Shown here piece by piece: positions 35,925-44,672 of a DNA stretch of 64,000 nt. Made by a program: the position numbers and the translations under genes. This DNA comes from a gamma proteobacterium HdN1 (GTDB taxonomy: Bacteria > Pseudomonadota > Gammaproteobacteria > Pseudomonadales > Ketobacteraceae). Where the stretch lies: NCBI GenBank assembly GCA_000198515.1, contig FP929140.1, positions 4,314,527 to 4,378,526 on the forward strand, written 5' to 3'. A model generated the notes under the pieces. The model was not told the origin of the DNA. It worked only from the letters and a program-made list of their open reading frames with translations, and made no database searches. How positions within the stretch are numbered: position 1 is the first letter of the stretch; each line of letters opens with the position of its first letter.

Positions 35925-37556
35925 ATGCTTCGCTCACTTTCCATCGCGCAACGCGCCCTCTTGGGCTTTACGTTCGTTGCATTGCTTGTAGTCGCGCTTG
36001 GCGTTTACGCACTTGCCAAAATGAACACTATGCACAAAACCAGCGAAGAAGTTGTGGTGAGCTGGGTACCCAGCATTCAAGCGCTGGACGATATTCGCTA
36101 TGGCGTACAGCGCATGCAATCCCTCACCGTAAGCGCCTTGCTCTTTGAAGATGCTGCTGCAACCGCGCGAAGAAACGCACTCCTGCGCGAAACCGAACAA
36201 AAACTGGCGAGCGCCATGACTGGCTACCGCAACCAGATTGACGATGACGAAACCGAAGACCTCGCCCAGTTTGACCGCCTCAAAGCGGCGCTCAGCCGCT
36301 ATCAAACTCACCAACATGAAATCACCCAACTTACCGAGCAGGGTCAAGATCAGGACAAAATCGCTCAGGCCATCCGTAGCACCCTCCTCCCACAACTGAG
36401 CGCAGTAGACAAGCTGCTGGATGAGATGCACGAATACAACCGCACGGGCGTCTTAGCGGAGACCGCAAAAGTGGGCGAAGTATTCGCCAGCGCACGCACC
36501 GGGACGATCATCACCCTGCTAATCGCCGCCGGCCTGACCGTTGCGCTCGCCCTATTACTGACCCAAAGCATCGTACAGCCACTGCGAGAAGCCATGGCCA
36601 TCGCCCGCACCGTAGCAAGCGGCGATTTACGCACCGTCATCCGTATCGAAGGCCGCGACGAGATCAGCGCACTGCTAAAATCACTGGCCACCATGCAACA
36701 AGCGCTTCACGACACCCTGCAAGGAATCACCGACTCCTCCCACCAACTTGCCTCCGCCTCGGTACAGCTCCACGCCGTAACCGAAGATGCAAATCGTAGC
36801 ATGCAGCAGCAAAACAGCGAGATAGAGCAGGCCGCTACCGCCGTCACCGAAATGACTAGCGCCGTAGAAGAAGTCGCACGCAACGCCACCGAAACCTCGC
36901 AAGCCTCCCAAGACTCAGAACGTAACGCACGCCAAGGTCGGGAACAGGTCTTAGCTACGGTAGATTCCATCGACCAGCTCAACCACGACATCTCACAGAC
37001 CGCAACCCGCGTAGAACAGCTTGCCGCACAGGTAAGCGGCATTGGCAAGGTACTAGACGTGATCCGCTCCATTGCCGGCCAAACCAACCTCTTGGCGCTT
37101 AACGCAGCGATAGAGGCAGCTCGCGCCGGAGAAGCCGGAAGAGGCTTTGCCGTAGTCGCCGATGAAGTGCGTAATTTGGCATCACGCACTCAAGCATCGA
37201 CCCTTGAAATCGAACAAATGATCCTTGACGTTCAGCAAGGCTCCAGCGACGCGGTGCACGCAATGCAACAGAGCGAACAGCGCACCCGCGCCACGCTGGA
37301 AGATGCCCGCGCCGCCGGCGAAATCCTCGACAGCATCGCCATCGCGATCGGAGAAATCAACGATCGCAACCTCGTGATCGCCAGTGCCGCTGAAGAACAA
37401 GCCCACGTTGCCCGCGAAGTCGATCGCAACCTAGTAAACATCCGCGACCTGTCCGTACAGACCTCGGCAGGTGCCCACCAAACCAGTAGCGCAAGCGAAA
37501 ACCTATCGCGCCTTGCAGTAGACTTAAGCAACCTGATCCATCGCTTCAAGATTTGA
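35925..37556 (+). CDS. Methyl-accepting chemotaxis protein with four-helix-bundle sensor
   Basis: A 543-residue transmembrane receptor: first helix (about 10-30), periplasmic four-helix-bundle sensor (about 31-185), second helix (about 188-210), HAMP domain (about 211-265) and cytoplasmic signalling coiled coil. The tip, [20 protein letters not shown] and [12 protein letters not shown], is the CheA/CheW contact. The ligand is unknown. The ATG at 35925 is preferred over a TTG five codons earlier. No che genes are visible in the window. Confidence 0.93.
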   Translation: MLRSLSIAQRALLGFTFVALLVVALGVYALAKMNTMHKTSEEVVVSWVPSIQALDDIRYGVQRMQSLTVSALLFEDAAATARRNALLRETEQKLASAMTGYRNQIDDDETEDLAQFDRLKAALSRYQTHQHEITQLTEQGQDQDKIAQAIRSTLLPQLSAVDKLLDEMHEYNRTGVLAETAKVGEVFASARTGTIITLLIAAGLTVALALLLTQSIVQPLREAMAIARTVASGDLRTVIRIEGRDEISALLKSLATMQQALHDTLQGITDSSHQLASASVQLHAVTEDANRSMQQQNSEIEQAATAVTEMTSAVEEVARNATETSQASQDSERNARQGREQVLATVDSIDQLNHDISQTATRVEQLAAQVSGIGKVLDVIRSIAGQTNLLALNAAIEAARAGEAGRGFAVVADEVRNLASRTQASTLEIEQMILDVQQGSSDAVHAMQQSEQRTRATLEDARAAGEILDSIAIAIGEINDRNLVIASAAEEQAHVAREVDRNLVNIRDLSVQTSAGAHQTSSASENLSRLAVDLSNLIHRFKI

Positions 37557-37739
37557 GCCACATTGCGCCCCGATTATGCGCTCAGTGTGATAAGTTGATG
37601 CAACACGGCGGCCACTCCAAACAAGCCTCGTCGCATCATGGATTTATCGCCGCAAACTCCTGCGCAGTCGACTTTGGGCTACACTTACAAAGCAGGCGGC
37701 TAATTTTCGACCTGTACAGTCATTGAGCAGGTAGAAATC

Positions 37740-40082
37740 ATGAGCAGCCCGCACGCAAAACCGCACCCTAGCTCCGACACCGATCTAGACCTGCTGGGTG
37801 CGAATCCAGCACCCCAGAAAGTAGCTTCTGGACGTAGACGCGCACCTGATCTGCGAAACCGAAGCGTGCAACACGAATACAACGAATCGCTCGATGACAT
37901 TTTTTCTGGCGATGCGCACTCAAGTAAGATGATTTCAGACATGGAAGCTTATAACGAACAGGCCGTTCACCCAGAACGAACCACAAATCACGACCAAGAG
38001 CACGCCCCCACAACGCACGCGATTGAGCTTGGCGTTCCAGAGCATTTTCTGAATCGGTATGTCAGCCTGCTGAACTTTAATGCCCGCGTGCTCGAACAGG
38101 CAGAAGACCCCACCGTGCCCCTCTTTGAGCGGCTGCGCTTTTTGCTGATCTTCTCATCCAACATGGACGAATTTTTCGAAATTCGCATGGCAGGCTTGCA
38201 GCGCGAAATCACCTACTCACAAGCCCGCCCCGAAGCCGACGGCATGGCCCCCAGCGAAGTGCTGCGCCTGATCCGCGAACGCTGCCATGAAGCAATCACC
38301 CGCCAATATGCGCTTCTGAATGACACCTTACTGCCCGCGTTAGCCGTCGAAAACATCCACGTACCGCAACGTGATGCTTGGACTGCGCGCCAAGTACAGT
38401 GGATCAAGCACTATTACCGCCAGCAGGTAGCCCCCGTACTGACTCCCATCGGCTTGGACCTTGCCCACCCCTTTCCACGCTTGGTCAATAAAAGCCTAAA
38501 CTTTTTGGTCAGCTTGGAAGGCACCGACGCCTTTGGCAGGCAGCTCGGCCTTGCCGTTATTCCTGCACCAAAATCGTTACCACGCTTGATTCGCCTTCCC
38601 GAAGAAATCTGCGAAGGAAACGGCGAGCATTTTGTGTTTTTATCTTCCATCATCCACTATTTTGCCGGCTCACTCTTCCCCGGGATGAAAGCAACGGGCT
38701 GCTACCAATTCCGGTTAACCCGTAACGCCGACCTGTTGCTCGATGAGGAAAAGGTTGAAGATTTATCCATCGCTCTGCGCGGCGAGCTATTTTCTCGCGG
38801 CTATGGAGAAGAAGTGCGCCTTGAAGTGGCTGACAACATGCCGCAACACATGGTTGATTTCCTGCTCAACAAATTTGGCCTGAGCACCACCCAACTCTAC
38901 CCGGTGAATGGCCCAGTCAACCTTACGCGCATGATGCCAATTCTGGATCTTGATCGCCCTGAGCTAAAATTCACCCCCTACAAGCCCAGCTTTCCGAAAC
39001 CCGTACAGCGGCTGGACAATATTTTTGAAACCCTGAGCAACCAAGATGTTCTGCTGAACCACCCCTACGAATCCTTTGTGCCGGTAATTAACCTGCTGCG
39101 GCAAGCCGCACGTGATCCGAAAGTAGTTGCAATCAAACAAACGCTCTACCGCGCAGGCCGCAACTCGGAAATGCTGGATTTACTGGTTGAAGCCGCCCGC
39201 AACGGCAAAGAAGTTACCGCCATCGTCGAACTGCGCGCCCGCTTTGATGAAGAAAGCAATCTCGAAATTGCCAGTCGCCTCCACGCTGCCGGTGCGGTAG
39301 TCGTATATGGCGTGGTCAACTACAAAACTCACGCCAAAATGATGCTCATCGTGCGGCGCGAAGGCCCGAAACTAAAGCGTTACATTCACCTTGGCACCGG
39401 CAACTACCACTCCAGCAATGCTCGCCTTTATACTGACTACAGCCTGCTCACCGCAAACGACGCGCTGGCAGAGGATGTTCACAAAATCTTTCAGGAACTC
39501 ACCGGCATGGGCCGCGCCGCCCGCCTAGAAGAAATTTACCATGCACCCTTCACGTTACGCGATGCGCTCCTTGATTTAATCGAAACCGAACGCACCAACA
39601 AGCTGGAAGGAAAACCCGCCGGCATCATCATGAAGGTAAACGCGCTCACCGAAAAAGGCATCATTGAAGCACTCTACAGCGCCTCCGCTGCCGGCGTTGA
39701 CATCCAGCTGATCGTGCGCGGTCAATGCACGCTAAGGCCGGGAATTCCCGGTATTTCCGAAACAATCACAGTGCGCTCCATCGTAGGGCGTTTTTTGGAG
39801 CATGTGCGGATTTTTTATTTCCATCAAGCAGGAGCGCCACGCATCTACTGCGCAAGCTCAGACCTGATGGATCGCAACCTGCATCGACGCATCGAAATCT
39901 GCTTCCCAATTCTTGATGCCGAACTTGCGCACCGCGTTTATGTCGAAGGGCTGCAAATCTATTTGGAAGACAACTGCCAAGCATGGGTTTTACAAAACGA
40001 CGGTAGTTACCTGCGCCAAACGCCTGCGGAAGGCGAAGAACGCAAGTCGGCGCAGGATCGCCTAATGGAAAAATTAGGCTAA
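37740..40082 (+). CDS. ppk: Polyphosphate kinase 1
   Basis: This enzyme polymerises ATP gamma-phosphate into polyphosphate. It is 780 residues, about 90 longer than E. coli Ppk because of an N-terminal hydrophilic extension (residues 1-93) with no recognisable fold. The core starts at FLNRYVSLLNFNARVLEQAED. The autophosphorylated histidine is His531 in YKTHAKMM, and the second catalytic region includes FYFHQAG and SSDLMDRNLHRRIE. The ATG has AGGTAG upstream. In Pseudomonas ppk is near hemB; here they are 14 kb apart. Confidence 0.96.
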   Translation: MSSPHAKPHPSSDTDLDLLGANPAPQKVASGRRRAPDLRNRSVQHEYNESLDDIFSGDAHSSKMISDMEAYNEQAVHPERTTNHDQEHAPTTHAIELGVPEHFLNRYVSLLNFNARVLEQAEDPTVPLFERLRFLLIFSSNMDEFFEIRMAGLQREITYSQARPEADGMAPSEVLRLIRERCHEAITRQYALLNDTLLPALAVENIHVPQRDAWTARQVQWIKHYYRQQVAPVLTPIGLDLAHPFPRLVNKSLNFLVSLEGTDAFGRQLGLAVIPAPKSLPRLIRLPEEICEGNGEHFVFLSSIIHYFAGSLFPGMKATGCYQFRLTRNADLLLDEEKVEDLSIALRGELFSRGYGEEVRLEVADNMPQHMVDFLLNKFGLSTTQLYPVNGPVNLTRMMPILDLDRPELKFTPYKPSFPKPVQRLDNIFETLSNQDVLLNHPYESFVPVINLLRQAARDPKVVAIKQTLYRAGRNSEMLDLLVEAARNGKEVTAIVELRARFDEESNLEIASRLHAAGAVVVYGVVNYKTHAKMMLIVRREGPKLKRYIHLGTGNYHSSNARLYTDYSLLTANDALAEDVHKIFQELTGMGRAARLEEIYHAPFTLRDALLDLIETERTNKLEGKPAGIIMKVNALTEKGIIEALYSASAAGVDIQLIVRGQCTLRPGIPGISETITVRSIVGRFLEHVRIFYFHQAGAPRIYCASSDLMDRNLHRRIEICFPILDAELAHRVYVEGLQIYLEDNCQAWVLQNDGSYLRQTPAEGEERKSAQDRLMEKLG

Positions 40083-40116
40083 GCGCAGCGCACGTTCGCG
40101 ATTGCGTCCGCTCTTG

Positions 40117-40716
40117 CTACTGCATCAGCTCTGGTGGCGTGCCTTTTTTGCCCTGCATAATCGCAAGGCGGTCGACAGCATCGGGCATCCCCGCGTCGGC
40201 TGCCATTTTCATCCACGCTTGGGCGGCTTCTTTGTTGCGAGGTGTACCCCAGCCGTTATAGAGCATTAAACCCATATTAAACTGAGCGAGCAAAATCCCT
40301 GCATCTGCTGCTTTTCGCATCCAGATAAAGGCTTCTTGGTAATTCTGGCCAACTCCCGCACCCTCCGCATAGGCAACCGCCACATTGAGTATTGCCTTTG
40401 TGTCGCCTCTTTCTGCCGCCTTGCGAAAATAGTAAAAGGCTTTCCGATTATCGCGCGGAACCCCCCTGGCATTTTTATAAATCACGCCCAGATTATATTG
40501 TGCTGCCGTATCGCCCTTCTCCGCCAAGGGAGCCCACTGCTCAATCGCGGCAGCAAAATCACCTTTATCATACGCCGCAAGCCCCGCATTAAAATCCGCG
40601 TAAACGGGTGAAATCGCAAACAACCATAAAAGCGCAGCCGCGCCAAACCTGCGCACCGCTGCTATTTCCGCCTTATGCCCGCTTAGCGACCGAACGATTT
40701 GTATCAATAATTTCAT
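40117..40716 (-). CDS. Exported Sel1-like repeat protein
   Basis: A 199-residue protein with an N-terminal hydrophobic signal (about 22-41, ending VYA-D) and three to four Sel1/TPR-like repeats: AQYNLGVIYKNARGVPRD, AILNVAVAYAEGAGVGQN, AQFNMGLMLYNGWGTPRN. These are protein-interaction scaffolds, probably periplasmic. The start overlaps the CrtC-like gene by 4 bp, with no separate ribosome site, so it is the last gene of the GMC operon. Confidence 0.88.
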   Translation of the reverse strand: MKLLIQIVRSLSGHKAEIAAVRRFGAAALLWLFAISPVYADFNAGLAAYDKGDFAAAIEQWAPLAEKGDTAAQYNLGVIYKNARGVPRDNRKAFYYFRKAAERGDTKAILNVAVAYAEGAGVGQNYQEAFIWMRKAADAGILLAQFNMGLMLYNGWGTPRNKEAAQAWMKMAADAGMPDAVDRLAIMQGKKGTPPELMQ

Positions 40717-41771
40717 GCCAGCACCGCAATTCCGTGACCGATATCCTTTGTAAGAATCTCAAACGCACCTCGCCATGCAGTCTCAAAAACACGCTCTGGC
40801 TGCCCACGCTCTTGCAACACCACTCGGCAAAAGGCAATTTTGCTATTCAAACACGTGCTAGAGCCGCCCGGCGGATTCAGATAATTCAGCCCGGCAAAAG
40901 CCTCTGTACCGGCATGAAAATGCGCAAGAATTCGCACATCCTTAGTTGCAGTTTCGATATGCCAATTAAAATACCCATAGCGACCGTTCGCTTTTAACGA
41001 CTGCCACAAGCTGTTCATCCGAAAATCACGATCACCCACACGCAGTACCAGCGTTGTGAAACGTGGTGTCCAAACGGGGCCAAACTTTAAGCGAGCGGTG
41101 GCACACTCTAAAAAAACCGTAGGCGCATTATCAAATCCAGCCACCTGCCCCCACGCATATTCATCGGTATGCTGGCTGCCCCAATTGTGGTTTTCGCTAC
41201 CCACCCAATCTTCGATTGCGATGGACTCACCATTCACGCTAAAGCGCCCGTCAAACTGAGCGTTTGGGCTTGCCACCAGCGCTTTAGCCTTAGGAAATTT
41301 GCGCTCGTAAAATGTTTCAGGAAGCAATCGCAGCGGCCGATCTGCTCCGCCAAACGTTAAATCCCACGCTAAGCGATTCTGACTGCCTTGCACGCTCCCC
41401 TGCGCCTGCCCAGGCTTCAAAAAGCCATCTGGCAATCGCACATTTAAGCCCTGCCGAGAAAACTCGCACTGCGACAGCGCGTATTCTTTCTTTGCGGCAA
41501 CGATTTTCTGTGTTTCGCCATCAAAAAACACTGCCCACAATTCACCAATGGCACGCTCAGGGAATTTTTTGGGAGAAAAAATTGTGTGCCTTATCCAAAA
41601 CGCCATCGGCTTATCCGGATGGTTTGCGCGCAAAAAATAGCTCTCATAATGGCCACCTTTCTGCCCCACATAGCGGCAGCGGTTGACCTGATTACGCTCA
41701 TCTGCGTATAAATCTTCACGATTTAGCATCGCATGTATCACCCGTCGCTCAAGCGTATCTACAGACGTCAT
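40713..41771 (-). CDS. CrtC/AttH/tocopherol-cyclase-like (double lipocalin fold) protein
   Basis: A 352-residue protein resembling the hydroxyneurosporene synthase/AttH group. The telltale segment is ENHNWGSQHTDEYAWGQVAG (about residue 193), with FWIRHTIFSP near the N-terminus and the FDGRFSVNG strand. Members hydrate or cyclise isoprenoid-like lipids, but most bacterial ones are uncharacterised. The ATG has GGGAGG 8 nt upstream. It starts 3 bp after the small upstream gene and overlaps the Sel1 gene. A lipid substrate shared with the GMC enzyme is inference. Confidence 0.7.
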   Translation of the reverse strand: MTSVDTLERRVIHAMLNREDLYADERNQVNRCRYVGQKGGHYESYFLRANHPDKPMAFWIRHTIFSPKKFPERAIGELWAVFFDGETQKIVAAKKEYALSQCEFSRQGLNVRLPDGFLKPGQAQGSVQGSQNRLAWDLTFGGADRPLRLLPETFYERKFPKAKALVASPNAQFDGRFSVNGESIAIEDWVGSENHNWGSQHTDEYAWGQVAGFDNAPTVFLECATARLKFGPVWTPRFTTLVLRVGDRDFRMNSLWQSLKANGRYGYFNWHIETATKDVRILAHFHAGTEAFAGLNYLNPPGGSSTCLNSKIAFCRVVLQERGQPERVFETAWRGAFEILTKDIGHGIAVLA

Positions 41772-41774
41772 GGC

Positions 41775-42215
41775 TCAACCCTCCCAAACCGTCTCTTGGC
41801 GCGCCAAACGCAGCGCCTGGAATGGAAAACACAAAATGGAATTACGATAAGCCACTTCGGAAAACCCCAGAATCTTACCCGCACGGCTCACGATCAGCGG
41901 GCAAGTGATCAAGGACTCCACCAGCCCATCGAGCGAATAGGTTTTTTCGCCCTCCATGTGCACAGGGCCCAAGCCCGGAAAATCCAAATCCAGCGCATAA
42001 CGTGGGCCACTGAGCTTAAGAGTAATCATGCCACTCACCTCCCCCGTGTAACGTCGCCCAGCCAAAGTAAAGGTGCCTCGAAACGGTTGCGGAGCCAAAG
42101 GGTTGAGGCGGTTTTTAAAAAATATCCGAATCGAAAACTCAAATGGCTCACGGCGCTCCAAATCGTTGAGTTCAATATAACCCGACATTGTTTCCTTCAT
42201 TACCAGACTTAACAT
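41775..42215 (-). CDS. Hypothetical protein in the GMC operon
   Basis: A 146-residue protein I do not recognise with certainty. It has no signal peptide or membrane helix and looks all-beta (RGTFTLAGRRYTGEVSGMIT, GPRYALDLDFPGLG). The opening ETMSGYIELND suggests a domain sometimes associated with GMC oxidases, but this is only an impression. The ATG at 42215 has GGGGAG 6 nt upstream. It sits 54 bp after the oxidoreductase gene and 3 bp before the CrtC-like gene, so the three are surely co-transcribed. Confidence 0.7.
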   Translation of the reverse strand: MLSLVMKETMSGYIELNDLERREPFEFSIRIFFKNRLNPLAPQPFRGTFTLAGRRYTGEVSGMITLKLSGPRYALDLDFPGLGPVHMEGEKTYSLDGLVESLITCPLIVSRAGKILGFSEVAYRNSILCFPFQALRLARQETVWEG

Positions 42216-42269
42216 CTCCTGCTCCCCGTTACTTCCCCGTGTACTATGAATAAGTATTGCAGAATCTAG

Positions 42270-44210
42270 CTAACCTGCGAGTATCTCATTCGCGAGGCCC
42301 GCCGCCGCACGAGCTGCCAACGCCATAATCGTCACCTGCGGATTAGCCCCCAAGGACGAAGGCAAACTCGCACCATCCATCACATACAAGCCTTGCCAGC
42401 CAAAAACACGATGTCCCTCATCGCAAACACCCAACTTGGCCGAGGGCGCGACGCGCGCAGTTCCCAGCGGGTGGTAGGCCGAAATTGCAAAATGATGCGG
42501 CCGCAATCGTGCTTGCAGTACGCGATCCAGCTCTTTTTCCGAATAAATCTTGGGAAAGCGCCGCAGCCCCGGCAAATGCACATACTCTGCACCCACCCGC
42601 AGCAACATCCGGGACAGCAACTCAATACCACGCAGAAACTTGCGAAAATCCCGCTGGTTCATCGAATATCGAATCCACGGCACGTCGGGGTGCAACCCCT
42701 TGCTCACCCGCCCCCTGCTTTCGTCCTTGATCATAAAGCCAAACCACGCGGTTTGCTGATAGTGCTCGGTAAAATCTACAAAATCCGCCCCAACAAAGGG
42801 ATTCAGCAAACCGTGGGCCGCAAACGGCGGCGTTCCGCCTTCGAATAAGATGCCGTCTTCCAACAAATCCGCCACACCAAAGCCTTGCGGAATCGTGCGC
42901 GTATTCTGAAAATCAAGCCCGTCAAACCGCCCCGTTACGGCTCCTGCCGGATGGATCGACAAATTGCGGCCCAACCAAGGATTACGCACCCCATTATTTG
43001 CGAGCCATTGCGGGGTGAAAAATGTTCCCGCCGCAACAATCACTCGCCCTGCACGAATCCGCAACCGACGCACTTCTTGGGCTTGATTCCGCCCTACTGC
43101 CTCCACCCCTAGCACCTGCGTGCCGGCCTTCAGCAAGGCTTCTGCTCGCACACCCGTAAAAAGATACGCCCCACGCTCCAACGCGCGCGGAATATAGCTT
43201 ACGTTGGTAGATTGCTTCGCATCGGTCGGGCAGCCAAACTGGCACACACCTTGGCCATCACAGCCAACGGCGTTGCGCATCAAAGGCTCCGCCTCCCTCA
43301 TCCCCAGCGCATTCGCGCCTCGCTGAATGACTTCCCCAATCGGCCCCACATAACGGCGCTCCGCACGCTGCACCTGCAGCACCTCCTCCACACCTTCAAA
43401 CCAAGGCGCGAGCGCTTCCTCGCTCATAGAATTCAGTCCCTGTGCGCACCAGTCGCGCAGCGTAGCCGCTGGAGTGCGCAAGCAAGTGCCGCTATTAATC
43501 GTGGTTGTACCCCCCACACAGCGTCCGACCGGCACCGGAATTACCGCGTTTCCCAGCGCCAGCGTTGCACCACTTGCACGATAAAGGCGCGGAATCATCT
43601 CGCTCGGCTTGCCAGTGAAATCGCGCCGATCGTAATAATTTCCCTCCTCCAAAATCACCACAGCGCAACCCGCCCGCGCAAGCTCGTAAGCTGCGGCTGC
43701 CCCGCCCGCGCCCGTGCCGATCACCACCACATCCGCCTCCAGCTCGGTAAGCGGCTCCAGATCCTCTACATGAGTGATTTGCTGCTGCCAACGTTGGCGT
43801 TCCAGCTCCGTAGGTACACGTACAGAAGGGCGGTTCCCAGCCCCCCTCTGATTTTGCTCATCCAGCACCCAAGCAGCCCGCCATGGAATTGTGAGCGCAT
43901 GCAGCAACGGCCCCGCAAACGCAGAACCTCCGAGCTGCTGCAAAAACTGCTGGCGCTCCTCTACGCTCGCGCGGCTAAAGCGCTCACCATGCTGCGCGAA
44001 GTGCAACCATTCCACGCCCTGCAGAAGGCCCTGCAACGCTGGCGCAAGCGCGGGTATCTGACGGCAGTAAGCCGCAACCGTGGCATTGAGCGCATCAGCG
44101 TCTGCCGCAGGCAAAATCTGGCCCGCAGGAAAAAAGCACTCCACCAAACCCTTTGCAATCTGATCTTGCGCAAGCGCATCGGCTTGGCGTAGCAATAAGC
44201 GCTTCCACAT
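42270..44210 (-). CDS. GMC-family FAD oxidoreductase (long-chain alcohol oxidase-like)
   Basis: A 646-residue flavoprotein. The Rossmann motif GTGAGG is at 165-170, with the FAD-adjacent EEGNYYDRRDF. The GMC segment GRCVGGTTTINSGTCLR, the cysteine cluster CDGQGVCQFGC and the C-terminal AYHPLGTARV with NPQVTIMALA complete the domain. An N-terminal region of about 155 residues precedes the flavin domain, as in long-chain fatty-alcohol oxidase-type members. The substrate is probably a lipid alcohol or sterol-like hydroxyl (inference). The ATG at 44210 is preferred; a GTG four codons earlier is possible. First gene of a four-gene operon. Confidence 0.88.
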   Translation of the reverse strand: MWKRLLLRQADALAQDQIAKGLVECFFPAGQILPAADADALNATVAAYCRQIPALAPALQGLLQGVEWLHFAQHGERFSRASVEERQQFLQQLGGSAFAGPLLHALTIPWRAAWVLDEQNQRGAGNRPSVRVPTELERQRWQQQITHVEDLEPLTELEADVVVIGTGAGGAAAAYELARAGCAVVILEEGNYYDRRDFTGKPSEMIPRLYRASGATLALGNAVIPVPVGRCVGGTTTINSGTCLRTPAATLRDWCAQGLNSMSEEALAPWFEGVEEVLQVQRAERRYVGPIGEVIQRGANALGMREAEPLMRNAVGCDGQGVCQFGCPTDAKQSTNVSYIPRALERGAYLFTGVRAEALLKAGTQVLGVEAVGRNQAQEVRRLRIRAGRVIVAAGTFFTPQWLANNGVRNPWLGRNLSIHPAGAVTGRFDGLDFQNTRTIPQGFGVADLLEDGILFEGGTPPFAAHGLLNPFVGADFVDFTEHYQQTAWFGFMIKDESRGRVSKGLHPDVPWIRYSMNQRDFRKFLRGIELLSRMLLRVGAEYVHLPGLRRFPKIYSEKELDRVLQARLRPHHFAISAYHPLGTARVAPSAKLGVCDEGHRVFGWQGLYVMDGASLPSSLGANPQVTIMALAARAAAGLANEILAG

Positions 44211-44672
44211 CTTTTCGCCCACCTTGATATTGATCCATTTCTACGAACGACTCGAGCCTCGCTGTCGCGAAACATTTAAGAACAATTTGTAGCCGCCGAC
44301 TCAACAAGACTAGTCCATTGATTTCAAATGAGAAACTGGCACTGCACAGCATTCCTGAAATCATGCACTATAGTACCCCGTCACATTTTCCCAAACGCTC
44401 GCTTGTTTTCACCCGCCTTCCCCAATATGCTCCGAGTTGTAATCAACCGATTGAAAAAATATATCTCCGGTAAATAAATAATTTTTTACAACAACCACAA
44501 AAAATAATCTATAAGCCATTGAATTTATAGGCGAATGAGCGGGATTGGCTCAAGCGCAGATTTTCTGTAAAAATCGGCAATTGATCAATCATCCTGCGGC
44601 GCATAAAAATAACCATCGCCCTGAAAATTAAAAACAAGAAAATACAGCGCACCGAACAGGTAAAAATTCGAC
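44211..44672. other. AT-rich divergent intergenic region
   Basis: About 460 bp between the GMC gene and the polytopic membrane protein gene, clearly more AT-rich than its surroundings. I find no ORF of note. A weak inverted repeat CTATAA/TTATAG occurs at 44509-44530. It presumably holds both divergent promoters, but no element is clear enough to mark. Confidence 0.6.
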
